64,000 bases of DNA from Druceiella hillmani. Its lineage: Eukaryota; Arthropoda; Insecta; Lepidoptera; Hepialidae. A model generated the notes under the pieces. It made no database searches, was not told where the DNA came from, and was given only the letters and a program-made list of their open reading frames with translations. A program made the translations under genes and the position numbers. Position 1 is the stretch's first letter. Each line of letters begins with the position of its first letter. The DNA lies in the NCBI GenBank assembly GCA_039881145.1, contig JAYKKI010000090.1, positions 5,429,501-5,493,500 of the forward strand, read 5' to 3'. Below, piece by piece: positions 11,076 to 23,250 of this stretch.

Positions 11076-12989
11076 AAAAACATAACCATTTACAGAGCGT
11101 TTGGTTTCATTGCCGTTGGCATAGTCTGCGTCGCTGCAGCTATTAAGTCTGTAGTGTTTTAATGCCTGAATCTTATTTATTTTGCAGTGAATGAAAATTA
11201 ATTTTTTTTCGTAACATCCTGCAATGTTTCTTTATATTATATTTATTCAAGTATTATGTCCGGCGTGTTCGTATCACGTGTGTAACCTGTAATGTAACCA
11301 TAAATACATAACAGAGTTGTTTCTACCCGCGATTTTATTCTAGTGGACTATAGTAATGTAGTTCTGTATCAATGAGAACATAAATAATTTTATATGTTAC
11401 CCGGAAGTAACTACGATCAGGTTGGGTATGAGTTAATGTATCCTAAAATCAAACTTAGGGAATTTTCCTTCCAGACATTTCCACATGATCTTGTTGGTCC
11501 GTTAGGACATCATAAAATAAATATGCTATCTCTCAGCAGAAATTTCTAACTTTGGGTTAAAAAGTTAGCTTATTTATTAAACTAGATTATAATATATTTT
11601 TTTTACTAAGTATCATGTAGATATATTTAAAAATTACGGTGCTGTTTAGTAACCGACCTGCGTACACACATCTATCCACCCAATATTGGCATTTATATTA
11701 TTAATAAGTTAATGTGTAGTTAGTAATTAATTCTCTTAAATTGAATCTTTCATAGGACTTTGTACATTGAACATTTTTGGAAAACGTTAAGTTAAAAGCG
11801 TGTCTGCGTGGAGTAAAATTCAAAGCAAATATTTTACGATTTTTTGTCTCTTTATCTCTCCCTATGTAAATTTAGGCTAACTTTTGTCTCCGTCGAATAT
11901 CGTCCAATATTTTTTTTTCTGTCTAACTGCTATTATAGTGTCATACAATTCAAATGACCAAATACTAATCTGACATCGACCGTTCCATACCTCGTTTGAA
12001 ATACAATTATTTTATTTGTCGTAAGTTACCATTAATATGGACTGTCTATCTTAATAATTCCCGCATGTACATACACTTCGTACACTCCTTGTTTTATTCT
12101 ATCGTATTCATCTATCTCTCTCGGTTGTAAGCTACATTTAGGTGTCACAACTGAACGTTGCGTGGAAACGTTGCACAAAGTTCTATCTTGTCATTTTACT
12201 CTCATAGCGCCTAAAAAGTTTCACTCCAAAAATTTCGAAAAAATGGCACCTTTCACTATATGTCTCGGCGCATCGTGATCTGCTTTATTATACGATCGTC
12301 TTACGACATATACTCTAACATACAATATGACTTTATATTATATAGTGGTTGTAGAGTAAATCAAAATGTGTGTGAAAATACAAAAAAAAACACTTGTAGT
12401 TCTGAAACGAAAATGGATATTCTAAAGAATATTACATATCATACATGTATTATTGTGATAACGAGACTTTATCCCTGAACATTATCATAAAACAAAAGCC
12501 ATTAGATGGATTGATAGCCACTAGATGGATTTTAATGAAATTTGTAGTTTTCTACCTTAAATTTTTTTTAACATATAAAATGGTAATCTTTATACTTTTA
12601 TGCCGATAAATAATTGTTTATTCCATTTATTTTTCCATTACAAAATATTGCTAATAACAATCAAAACAATTTGGGTGAGTTATTTTCCATCCATAAATAA
12701 TACCCAATCATATTAACTGCAGCCTCGGGATTCGCAGGCAATGCATAGTTTTTGTTCGGTCGGAATAGTATTTGTTACAATTCATTTCTCAACAGCTCAA
12801 TTCGTCATTGACTCATTTTTGATGAAGATTCATGTAATATTTGAGCTTTAGAACTTGGAATATAATATAATACAGATATCAATTAAAAATTTAATGTTAC
12901 GTTCTCTAATTAATTTTGATCGCGGCTTTAGTGCTTAAAAATTTAACTTCAAAGACACATCTCTTGTCTTTTTGCTCATATTTAAGTCA

Positions 12990-13200
12990 TATAACGTTTA
13001 ACGTCAAATTCGGTACTACGTTTGGTATTTAAATACATTTTACGTTGAAAAGTCCAATGTTTAAACAAGTTTGATGTTTTAGTAAGTTTGACGTTTTTAT
13101 AAATTGGACGCTTAAATAAATATGACTTTTAAATAAACCTTAAGTTTAAGTAAGTTTGACCTTTAAAGAAATTTCGTATTTACTAATTTTGACTTTAATT
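12990..13200 (+). repeat. degenerate short repeats around GACGTTTAA (A1)
   Basis: About ten loose copies of a 17-18 base unit like TTTGACGTTTAAATAAG follow each other. The same kind of run occurs in the paralogue at about 24395-24600, so it predates the duplication. Confidence 0.5.
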
Positions 13201-13509
13201 TCACTAATAAATAAGAAAATATATTGTAGTTTGCTTACGTCTTAAAAACTATAATGGCAACTGAATCAAGTTAACAAATTTTAATGAACTATTTTATTTC
13301 GCAAATATTTTACCAATTTGTACATTACATATATATTGACACTTCGTTATAGGCTTATGATTATAAGACCAATTTCAAAAGTTTTTACAGGTTTTCCAGG
13401 ATCTATGCAACTTAATAATTTTACATTAGTACTGTAAATTTTATTGGAAAAATAAACTTTATCTGACCTGTGTGCATAAATAATATCCCAAGTTTACAAA
13501 TATTAAAAC

Positions 13510-14150
13510 ACTTTTAATAAAATAAAAATAATAACGTAGTTTAATTATATGGCAACATATAAGAGTAAAACTGATTGAATAAAAATAAGGACGTAGTTTA
13601 ATTTTGCGGCAACATATTAGAGTAAAACTAACCGAATAAAAATAATGACGTAGTTTGATTGTACGGCAACATATTAGAGTAAAACTGCTGAATAAAAATA
13701 ATGACGTAGTTTAATTTTACGGCAACATATTAGAGTAAAAGTGACAGAATAAAAATAATGACGTAGTTTGATTGTACGGCAACATATTAGAGTAAAACTG
13801 ACCGAATAAAAATAATGACGTAGTTTGATTGTACGCCAACATATTAGAGTAAAACTGACTGAATAACAATAACGTCGTAGTTTGATTGCACGGCAACATA
13901 TTAGAGTAAAACTGACCGAATAAAAATAATGACGTAGTTTGATTGTACGGCGACATATTAGAGTGAAACTGTCGAAATGAAAATAATGACGTAGTTTGAT
14001 TGTACGGCAACATATTAGAGTAAAACTGCTGAATAAAAATAATGACGTAGTTTCATTGTACGGCAACATATTAAAGTAAAACTAACTGAATGACAATAAT
14101 AACGTAGTTTGATTGCAAGGCTATATAATAGAGTAAAACTGCTTAAATCA
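13510..14150 (+). repeat. 57-bp tandem array, about 11 units
   Basis: The core ACGTAGTTT recurs at 13534, 13591, 13648, 13704, 13761, 13818, 13875 (as TCGTAGTTT), 13932, 13990, 14045 and 14102, a period of 55-58 bp. Each unit continues with GGCAACATATTAGAGTAAAA. The paralogue A2 has one unit only (about 24920-24980). Because 57 is a multiple of three, two minus-strand frames stay open and give 19-residue repeats (LPYNQTTSLF). I regard these as by-products. Confidence 0.95.
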
Positions 14151-14235
14151 GCAGTTTTATATTAATAAGGAAATAATTCACAATTAAATGAAACTACGTG
14201 ATGTAGTATTATTTCTATTTTCTTTCATTTCTTTA

Positions 14236-14276
14236 CCACGGCCTAGGTTTCGTTGTATTACAACATCTTCAGGTGG
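14236..14276 (-). ncRNA. hammerhead ribozyme, cleavage site mutated
   Basis: Minus strand: stem I strand CCAC, core CTGAAGA, stem II GTTGT-AAT-ACAAC, core GAAA, then CCTAGGCC and GTGG. The base before the cleavage site is C instead of T (GGCC against GGTC in the family), which breaks the A15.1-U16.1 pair. It is probably inactive. Confidence 0.5.
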
Positions 14277-14325
14277 GATATTATAATGATACCTTTAGAT
14301 AGCAGAAGACATCTTTGCTAATATC

Positions 14326-14366
14326 CCACCTGAAGATTTTGTAATACAACGAAACCTAGGTCGTGG
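14326..14366 (+). ncRNA. hammerhead ribozyme, nearly intact
   Basis: CCAC (stem I), CTGAAGA, stem II TTTGT-AAT-ACAAC with one mismatched pair at its base, GAAA, short stem III ACC-TA-GGT, cleavage residue C at 14362, then GTGG pairing back to CCAC. All core positions are present. Stem II is weakened compared with the copies near 33.36 and 59.8 kb. Confidence 0.55.
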
Positions 14367-14560
14367 TAAAGAAATTAAAGAAAGTAGAAATAATACTACA
14401 TCACGTAGTTTCATTTAATTGTGAATAATGCATTTCTACAAAATTAACGCCAAATATATTCAATAAGGAAATAATTGCAAAGATAGTTAAAAGGGGGAAC
14501 CATTATCTTGTCATTGAATAGTTGAATTATAACCATCGAGTCGTACTCATTTAATAAGAA

Positions 14561-14972
14561 CTAGCGTGACCCGTGCGAAGTCTTCGCTTTATTTATTCCA
14601 TTATGAAGCTCAGATGACAGATCAAACAAATATTTTACTAAAATTGCCAATTAAAGCGCCACTTTATTTATACGTGAGGGGATTTGAAATGAAACAAAAA
14701 AAAATTTTACCGACCGTCAATCATATTGACGTTGAGTTTTGTGTATATAAATAGCATTGCTGTTTTGTGTATATAATTTTAATAATTAATTAATTTGCAA
14801 AAACAATAGCCATAATAAATTGTTTAGTTGTGGATGCCGGTAGAGCAAGCAATTATCTATAAAATGATATATAATTTATGTGGATTAGTTGTGAGGTTTT
14901 TTCTAAAAAGGGAGTGTAACATCTTAACTTTAGCGTATTAATATACATGATGATGATGATGATGATGATGAT

Positions 14973-15003
<31 letters not shown>
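14561..15003 (-). mobile_element. non-autonomous Helitron, copy A
   Basis: Minus strand 3' end: GCGAAGACTTCGC hairpin, then ACGGGTCACGCTAG, followed by T. The 5' end on the minus strand is TC inside a (TCA)n run (plus strand ATG repeats, 14947-15003). The interior matches copies B (19422-19934) and C (41367-41783). Relative to them this copy lacks an internal segment around AGAGGCGCAAGTATC. It encodes no Rep/helicase, so it would have been moved in trans. The frame 14566-14754 is not a gene. Confidence 0.75.
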
Positions 15004-15005
<2 letters not shown>

Positions 15006-15480
15006 TAATATTTTTCGTATAATTTATTAGAGGCACCTTTGATACGATCTAGTCTAACAACAAATAATAAGAAATAAAAAAAATACTTAGAAATGCCTCT
15101 GATGTGATGTAGTGCTCGTGATATTGCTAATGTCGCAATTGCAAAAATTTGGATGTTTGTTTTCTAATAATTTCGCAACTAATATGATGTATTTCGAATT
15201 TGGTGTGCTATTGTTTGCGTAGTGGATACATAAAAGTATTAATACCATAATATTAATACCAGAAAAATTGTGTTTGGATGTTGTGCACGGAATAGCGCTT
15301 AAACGGTACGACATATGTTATTAAAATTTGGACGGTTCATAAATCTAACTAGTATATTGATGACTTTAACTTCGAAAATAACATTATTTTACTAGACTAA
15401 GCATGTCAATAGATGTCGCAACGTGTCTATCTAGAGGATTTAAAATTATTTATAGGTAGCTTTTGCTAGACTGCCGTGCC

Positions 15481-15949
15481 AGTTAAAAACAAATATTACT
15501 GTCTTAATCGATAAAAAGCAAAAATTAAAAATTTATAAAAAATCACGACGGATATAGCCGTTGTAATTGAAAAACGATTAAATAATTTCTAAAATATATT
15601 CTATAAAACCTCTTGGATTTGATCATTAAGCAAGTAAGCGAGACATAATGTTTTATATATGTATATATGTATATATGTGCGTGTGTAATAACTGTTGTAT
15701 CGTTATATATTTTTCTGTTAAATAATATTACATTGTCAAATCTTAAAACCTCTTAGAAAAACATTATTCACCACCTAAGTTACCAAATTTTAAATCATAA
15801 TAATTGCAATAGCATAAGTAGTCACCATAAAAGAACCATGATATAATATCACTCGGAAAGAATGTCACCGAAACTGTAATCTCACTGGGTTAGCTTAGGG
15901 AGAAAACATTCCAATGTTGTATATATCCACAAGAAATTACTTATGAACA
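15481..15949. other. non-coding stretch, nothing recognised
   Basis: AT-rich spacer between copy A1 and the inverted-repeat arm, with a short TATG run near 15655-15690. Confidence 0.4.
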
Positions 15950-16955
15950 TAAACAACATTCTGCAAATGTGCGTTTCCCATCTTTCAAATCTCTAAGCGG
16001 CGTTAAAACAAGCGCGCTGTCTCGTGTTTAAGTAAAAGCCTTCTCTCCTTAAATGCGTCTTGAGTAACTGTAACTATGACTAAAAGGCCTGTTCTAGCGG
16101 CTGTCAACAAATGACGTTGAATAATGCGAGGCGAGTAAATCCACATAACTCTGGCTGATTTTATATCTTGTTGATTAATATTTTTGATTAAAAACTAACA
16201 ATTGTCAGAAAGTATACTATTTTTAGACTTTAAAAATCCGTTTTACTGATTTGGTGTCCCAAAATTTTGAGAATAAATATTCACCTTAATTGCAGACAAA
16301 CAGACAACGTTTCCATCGAAATGTTAATGGTCTTAATTTTTATTTTTCATACATATAGAAACAATGGTTACCATTTTATTTTCTTAAACTTTTGGCATGC
16401 TAGTGATTTTTTATAGATGGCAAACGAGCTCAAAATAGATTAAGCAATCAAATGACAATGTTCAATCCCGTCGTCTGTTTTGTGGGCGTTTAAAAAAGTT
16501 AATTTTTTTGATATTACATTATTATAGAAGTTATAAGCATAAAGTAAAAAACTTCGAATACCTAAAAAGCTCTACACAAAAGACAAGTTAATGCAGTCTA
16601 TGATGTCAATTTTGTTTTGCAATTGCCTTTGACTACTTTTTGTTACAAGGTTACGGCCGCGTGTCCAAATTATGTAACGAGAGAGGACTATGACGCACGA
16701 AGGTAGTAATGGAAGTCCTTTGAACTGACCAGTTGTATTGATGATATTAACAAAATAAATTCAAACTTAGAAAATTGCACTCCTTGGAAATCCATTAAGT
16801 ATTACACTTTGCTTGAAGTTGTAATTTGTTTTTACAAATTGGCAGCAATTTTAATATTTTGTGTATCACATCCTGTTGAATTTCACGTGAGAAAATTTTT
16901 GTTCCATGATTTTTTATGAATTTCTTTTTGGTCTCAACCAATAAAATTTACTTTA
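15950..16955 (+). repeat. inverted-pair arm I1
   Basis: Similar to the reverse complement of 34920-36010. Shared landmarks in order: GTAAAAGCCTTCTCT, CTGTTCTAGCGG, TTTATATCTT, AACAATGGTT, TCAAAATAGATTAA, CAATCAAATG, AATACCTAAAAAGC, GTGTATCACATC and TGAATTT followed by an AACCAA motif. Divergence is high with many small indels. The ZMYM1-like remnant begins just beyond the right end and is absent from the partner. The nature of the repeated unit is unknown. Confidence 0.75.
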
Positions 16956-16977
16956 AATTATATTTTTGGATCTAATA

Positions 16978-17830
16978 TGGGTTCATCTCCGTTTTGTAAT
17001 TAAAATATCTTTTTCGGAGACGTGGACGAGCATTTTCGGTGAATACATATTCACATTTTAAATCTTCATCATATAATTTTGAATCAAGTAACAATTGTCC
17101 AAATGCATTATCTGTGCGATATACGCCTAAATCTTTTTTTGACTGGATTGATAATTTCCACCGTCTCTGAAAAAATAACGTCTTACTTTTGAAATGTTTT
17201 ACCAACAATATTAATTTTTGATATAATGTTGTACCATATTACAACTGTATATACGAATATACAAATCTTTAGTTTTGGCATTAATTAACTCGCCATGTTT
17301 CTTGCGTCTGTGATACTTGTCATTGATAAAAATAGAGTAGAATGCATAGAAAATTTCATCCATATTAAAGCGAAGAGCTTTTAGAACATCAACTGTACTT
17401 TCCCATTGCGCATTTGAAAGAGTTTTAAATGTCAAAGTAGGTATCTGGTTCATAATGATATCCCAAAGTGAAGTTGATGTCGAAAAAAATACATATATTC
17501 CCTGAACAATAGAAAAAAAGTTTGACATTTCCAATGAGCTTTTAGCGGCATCATTTACTACCAAATTAAGCGCACACGAGAACTATAACGCACGAAAATT
17601 GGTGTCCAATATTTTTGAGGCCCATATTTTATCCTCTCATGTTTATCCCATTATCAAATCCTTGACCTCGTAAATCTTCTAGTACAATATTGCATGATTT
17701 TAAGGACTCTAACACATAAGTTGTTAACTCTTGTCCAGTAGTGTCAATTACTGGTTAAAAACCTAAAAAAAAAATTGTCGATCACGCCATTTGCCTTAAA
17801 ACTGTTTACTATATCCGCTTAGAGGAAATT
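16978..17830 (-). pseudogene. ZMYM1-like (DUF4371) hAT transposase remnant
   Basis: Read from about 17800 down to 16978 the minus strand gives DTTGQELTTYVLESLKSCN, then EDLRGQGFDNGINMRG, then ALNLVVNDAAKSSLEMSNFF, QWESTVDVLKALRFNMD and, in the last frame, DLKCEYVFTENARPRLRKRY. These are successive segments of the zinc-finger MYM-type protein 1-like family, domesticated or mobile hAT transposases common in insects. DNGxNM and the HSLNLVV-like segment belong to the catalytic domain. Stops and at least two frame changes occur, one of them within about 17170-17215. The N-terminal zinc finger and the C-terminal dimerisation part are missing. Confidence 0.8.
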
Positions 17831-17879
17831 ATTGGTATTATTCATGGATCTCATATATCTATCAGACCTAGAGAATGAA

Positions 17880-18600
17880 ACAGGATGAAAGAACTTGAAT
17901 GTAAATACAAGAATATCACCATACAAAAAGTCGTCATTCTTTTAAATCTGGGTGGACTGTACCAAGAAAAATGAATATTTCAAAAACCGATTATTAAGTG
18001 GTTATTAAGCCTACCAAAGCAATACATTTAATTCGAAAAGCCAAATTGATTTTATCGACATGCTGTCACAGGCAGATGATGATTTTAAATTCATCGTAGT
18101 ATATGAAGACCACCCCGTAAAGTTTGTTCAATTAAAAGTTCTAAATTATAAGCGTACTAAAAAAGTTATATATGTTCACGATATTTGGAACCCCGTAATT
18201 GAAACGTTTTATCATATGTGAATGAACCAAAAATTGTAGTCAGAACCTAGGAGCGATGAGAATACTTATTACCACGCATCAAGATATTTGCAACTTTTAA
18301 ACATTGTTATTATTGAATCTAGAGCTTCAAATAAATGAAATGCTCTAAGACAGATCAAAGATCAACGACCTGCTTCCGACACCATCGATGCGAAGAAATA
18401 AATTCAGGAGGTTCGGGATTGTGCTAGACAGTCTCAATAGAAAGTGAGGTGAAAAAATGTTGAAATAATCTAATACTAAATTTTTAGTTGCAGAAATAAG
18501 CCAAAGCGTGAGAATTATGGTTCCAGAGGTTACTCGAGCTAAATAATACTGTCGAAGTATAACTGCTGTAACTCTTTCTATTAAAAAAGAATGCCACTAT
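17880..18600 (+). pseudogene. KRBA2-like integrase (rve domain) remnant
   Basis: Around 18047-18110 the translation reads QIDFIDMLSQADDDFKFIVV then YEDH. This is the first part of the integrase-type core found in proteins annotated as KRAB-A domain-containing protein 2-like in insects, with the first catalytic aspartate in QIDFIDM. Farther on, near 18440-18540, comes KFLVAEISQSVRIMVPEVTR, matching the family's downstream conserved stretch. Stops and frame changes lie between, and the region with the second aspartate and glutamate is not recognisable. It is a dead fragment of a transposon-derived gene. Confidence 0.65.
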
Positions 18601-18644
18601 AGACAGAGTACAAAACGTATTTTAATCCATTCAATTAACGAAGT

Positions 18645-19052
18645 TTGAAATCATTTCAATTAACGAAATTTCAGAAACTGAGTGTAGATTTTACAAATTC
18701 AAGTATGCACTCTTTAAAGAAAAAGCAGGAAAAACACTGTATGAAAAAAATTATGTACCAAAAACAAGACAAAATTATAAAAAAAATATTACTTACTAAT
18801 TTTGACATGGCGTGGTTGAGAAAATATAGTGAAATTGAATTCAGGAAGGACAGAAATAAAGCATCAAAAGGGCTTTTGCAGTTGGCCTTTGAAAATATAT
18901 TAGAAGGCCAGTTCCTAATGTCTGATTCCAATTGTTTTCAATGTTTTCCAATGTGGACCGAGAGAAATAAATCATTAACGGCGTTTGTATGTTTGGAAAA
19001 AAAGCTTCGGAGATTTCTAGAGCGTAGCCCTAGATCACCAGCACACAAGTGA
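18645..19052 (+). CDS. unrecognised 135-codon open frame
   Basis: An open frame of 135 codons directly after the integrase remnant. The product would be basic, lysine-rich in the first half (KKKQEKHCMKK, KQDKIIKK) and end in KKLRRFLERSPRSPAHK. No signal peptide, membrane segment or known domain is seen. It may be another part of the preceding transposon-derived gene, since order and strand agree, but I cannot match it. In this AT-rich DNA a frame of this length can also arise by chance. No function is assigned. Confidence 0.25.
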   Translation: MKSFQLTKFQKLSVDFTNSSMHSLKKKQEKHCMKKIMYQKQDKIIKKILLTNFDMAWLRKYSEIEFRKDRNKASKGLLQLAFENILEGQFLMSDSNCFQCFPMWTERNKSLTAFVCLEKKLRRFLERSPRSPAHK

Positions 19053-19201
19053 TTAAAACTGCTTCTAAGTTATGTCGAATATGTAGGATTGTTCAAAACA
19101 TTAAATAGAAGTCTAAGAATATGTAGCTAGAGCATCGACAATAGACTTCCAATAATTTAATATATTCTTAATATCTGCGACTAATTTATAATATATTATA
19201 A

Positions 19202-19345
19202 CTAGCAGCAATTACCCGCTTCGCTGAGTTTTTGGCTATACATTAATTTATATTTCAAATATTTTTTGTCTAAAAAGCATGTGTTAAAAACTTCTCTTTT
19301 TTATTAGTTTCTTTATATTTTGTACATAAATATCTTACCTAACAA
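19202..19345 (-). mobile_element. Helitron-type 3' end, second family
   Basis: The minus strand ends CAGCGAAGCGGGTAATTGCTG then CTAG and T. The terminus is preceded by a short GC-rich hairpin-like stretch. Body sequence differs from copies A-C. The upstream limit is uncertain. Confidence 0.45.
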
Positions 19346-19350
19346 ATGTA

Positions 19351-19377
19351 AATAAACACACACACACACACACACAC

Positions 19378-19420
<43 letters not shown>
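19351..19420. repeat. (CA)n/(TA)n microsatellite
   Basis: CA repeats then pure TA, ending at the Helitron B terminus. Confidence 0.9.
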
Positions 19421-19421
<1 letters not shown>

Positions 19422-19422
<1 letters not shown>

Positions 19423-19934
19423 TAGCGTGACCCGTGCGAAATCTTCGCATTATAAATTATTCAACTCAATTTAATAAATCAAAATTGATTGCAGGTATTT
19501 AATTCATTTCTAATTTTGCACACTGCTTATTACGTTTTTATTCCATTATGAAGCTCAGATGACAGATCAGACAAATATTTTACTAAAATTGACATACAGA
19601 GGCGCAAGTATCAAAAGCATTGAGCTAAAGCGCCACTTTATTTATACGTGAGTGGATTTGAAATTAAACAAAAATTTTACTGACCGTCAATCATATTGAC
19701 GTTGAGCCATTAGATGGCAGCATTGCTGTTTTGTGTATATAATTTTAATAATTAATTAATTTGCAAAAACAATAGCAATAATAAATTTTTTATTTGTGGA
19801 TGCCGGTAGAGCAAGCAATTATCTATAAAATGATATACAATTTATGTGGATTAGTTGTGAGGTTTTTTCTAAAAAGGGAGAGTAACATCTTAACCTTAGC
19901 GTATTAATATATATGATGATGATGATGATGATGA
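19422..19934 (-). mobile_element. non-autonomous Helitron, copy B
   Basis: Same terminal GCACGGGTCACGCTAG as copy A, with T after it on the minus strand, and TC at the other end inside ATG repeats. It is longer than A and C because of an extra 80-90 bases near the CTAG end. It inserted next to a TA microsatellite on each side, consistent with the AT target dinucleotide of Helitrons. Confidence 0.75.
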
Positions 19935-20899
<965 letters not shown>

Positions 20900-22269
20900 T
20901 TTCTACTATACTTATAGGTTACTAATGTACCAGCATCAATGTTGGTAAATAATTAAGTGTCTAAATAAAAACTTTGTTGGATTTATGACTTCCAATGTAC
21001 TAAAATTCTTCTCCAGCTTATAGTTATACTTTACATATCGAGAGTACACATCCACATGAAACACTTTTAAAAGTACATTTACCACAATAAGAAATCTAAT
21101 GTCAACTTAGCCAGAAAGCTTCCTGGACGCTTAAGTAGTACTTACCGCGGTCCTTTACTTATCGACCGTTAAGTGCACAGCGGCCATTAAACCGCCATCG
21201 TTTTTATATCGCGCACGACTTTTCTCTACTTTTCAATATTACTGGAATCCGATAATGGAACTGCACTCGCCTGCACCCGCATTTAGTAATACTGCACTTG
21301 GAAACCTGCCTTTATGGTAACGGTATCATTTCATTTTGTAGTGGTTTGCCTTGTTGTATTGTCATGTTACTCGTTGAGGTAAGTATCACGACGTTCATTT
21401 CATGCGATTGTACAAGAAACGATAAATAGTTTTTAGATTTATTTAAGATTTATCTAATATACTTACTAACTTTAATTCTAAGTCATTGTTAGACAACAAT
21501 CTACCAGAATGGTATGTGAGATAAGAATCATACCAATTACGTGCATTTCAGTCATAAATAATAATTTATGTATCCCTCAATTCTATGTCGTATGAAAACG
21601 AATTTTTGGGATGAGAGAATTCCGTAAGTACCTTACGGCACCGTAAGTACCTTCGGCATACCTGGAAGTAACCACGATTAGGTTTAGGTACGAGTTAATA
21701 TATGCTGAAATCAGACTCATGGAATTTTTTTTTACAGAAACTACTGTGTGAACGAATTGATACCTAATGAACCATATAAAATATACATGCTTTCTCTCAG
21801 CAGCAATTTTGGACTTAGGAATAAAATTTTAGAAGCTTATATATTAGACAAGGCTATAATCTATTTATATGCCATTCGTTTAAAAATTAAGGAGTTGTGG
21901 GGTAATAAAGATGTACATACATCCATCCACAAAATGTCCCATTCAAATATCAATAGGTAGGTATTAATTAATAGGTAAGTAAATATTTCTCTGAAAAAGA
22001 ATCTTTCAAATTAATTTTTACCTTAAATATTTTTGGAAACCGTTATGCCAGGAGCTGTGTGAAGTAAAAGCCAAAGCAAAAACATTTTTGTCCCTTTATC
22101 TCTTCGTTTAACATTTAGGCTAATTTTTGTCCACGTCGAATATTCTCTAAGTGGTTTTTACTTGTCTATCTACTCGTTAGACTATCACAATTAAAATGGC
22201 TAAGTACAAAATTTACTGATTTTATTTGTCACAAGTTATCATTAATATAGGCTTTCTAGCTTAATAAAT

Positions 22270-22995
22270 ATTTAGTAATACTAATATAATTAAGTAGTGA
22301 GGAAATATATATTATGATGAATCATTCAAAAACTACAACCTTATAGTTTTCCTTCAAAAAATCCCGTTTTTTTTCAGGAAATAAGACGGTAGAGAACATG
22401 CTTCTTTTTCATATTTTTACGATTCTCTACACTCTGAATGAAATTTTAAAAACAATTTTCCGCGTGCAACTCAGACACTTGACAGAAATTAAATTCTTTA
22501 GCGATCTAAACCTCGATTTTTAAGTACATAGTAAGGAGTAAAATGGCAGAGAGAAAGAGAAAAAAATATATACTAAATATAAGGCCATAGATCGTACTAA
22601 ATGCATGTAATAAAATTTGAATACTGTAATATTGTTTGAATACTTTGATAAAAATTAATAAAATTTCATTGTAAATTGACGAAAATGTCAGACAAAATCT
22701 TCATATAACTTTACATTGACAATTATCAATTAAAAAATAGCCGCAATGCCACTAGCAGAACAAGGCTAAATGCGGCTGAGGGAAGTCGGGATGTATTGCT
22801 CCTTTTGAAAATTTCATTTACGACTACTATATGTGCGGGTTCATTGCGAATAATGTCCACATGTTTTCAATCATGTAATGGATGAAATACAAGAAAAAAT
22901 TAGCAATAAATCCATCATAAAAATATAAATAAATCGACAAAGTTTTGACAGTTTACTTATGATACACAAAACATACAAAACAGCAATAGTGAGCC
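22270..22995. other. A2-specific insertion, unclassified
   Basis: Alignment to A1 breaks at AATAAATATTTAG and resumes before TCTTATTCTATCGTATTCAT. The inserted DNA is AT-rich, with a GC-richer patch near 22740-22800 (GCCACTAGCAGAACAAGG). No terminal repeats were recognised. It could equally be a deletion in A1. Confidence 0.45.
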
Positions 22996-23250
22996 ATTTT
23001 GTTTGTATTTGCGCATACGCACACTATTTGTCTTATTCTATCGTATTCATCTATCTCACTCGGTTTTTAACTAAGTACCTATTTCTCATCCTTCTAGCGA
23101 TATATTCGTTACATTAAGCCGTTACATAAAAACGTTGCACGAAATTTGACATTGACATTTAACTCTTATTACGCCCAAGAAATTTCACTTCGAAAATTTC
23201 GAAAAAATGGCACCTTTCACGATATGTCTGGACGCATCACGATCTGCCGT

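Larger units (their letters stand above)
14179..14461. mobile_element. Penelope-like ribozyme insertion, complete copy with target-site duplication
   Basis: A 283-bp insertion flanked by the 15-bp direct repeat AATAAGGAAATAATT (14164-14178 and 14462-14476). Its two halves are inverted: the left half runs from AATTAAATGAAACTACGTG through a minus-strand hammerhead to about 14280, and the right half carries the plus-strand hammerhead and the mirror arm. A 45-base edge ending in CAAATATATTC closes it. There is no protein. Long target duplications of variable length point to reverse-transcription-primed insertion. Head-to-head inverted copies and hammerheads are known from Penelope-like elements. 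Other members lie near 32.7-33.4, 47.3, 59.6 and 61.4 kb. Confidence 0.7.
10480..15480 (+). repeat. segmental duplication, copy A1
   Basis: Long collinear similarity to 20900-25620 (copy A2), diverged by roughly a quarter of bases and many indels. Anchors recur in order: GTAGTACTTACCGCGGTCC, TAAGTGCACAGC, GATAATGGAACTGCACT, TTTAGGCTAA, TCTATCGTATTCATCTATCT, ATTTCGAAAAAATGGCACCT, TATATAGTGG, GTTTGCTTACGTCTTAAAAA and GCGCTTAAACG. A1 has its own 57-bp array, a Penelope-like insertion and a Helitron that A2 lacks. The relation of A1 to A2 is a direct, old duplication. Confidence 0.85.

Noticed and set aside
13674..14069. Repeat protein of 19-residue units (minus strand)
   Set aside because: It stays open only because the repeat length is a multiple of three. 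The paralogue A2 has one unit and no such frame.
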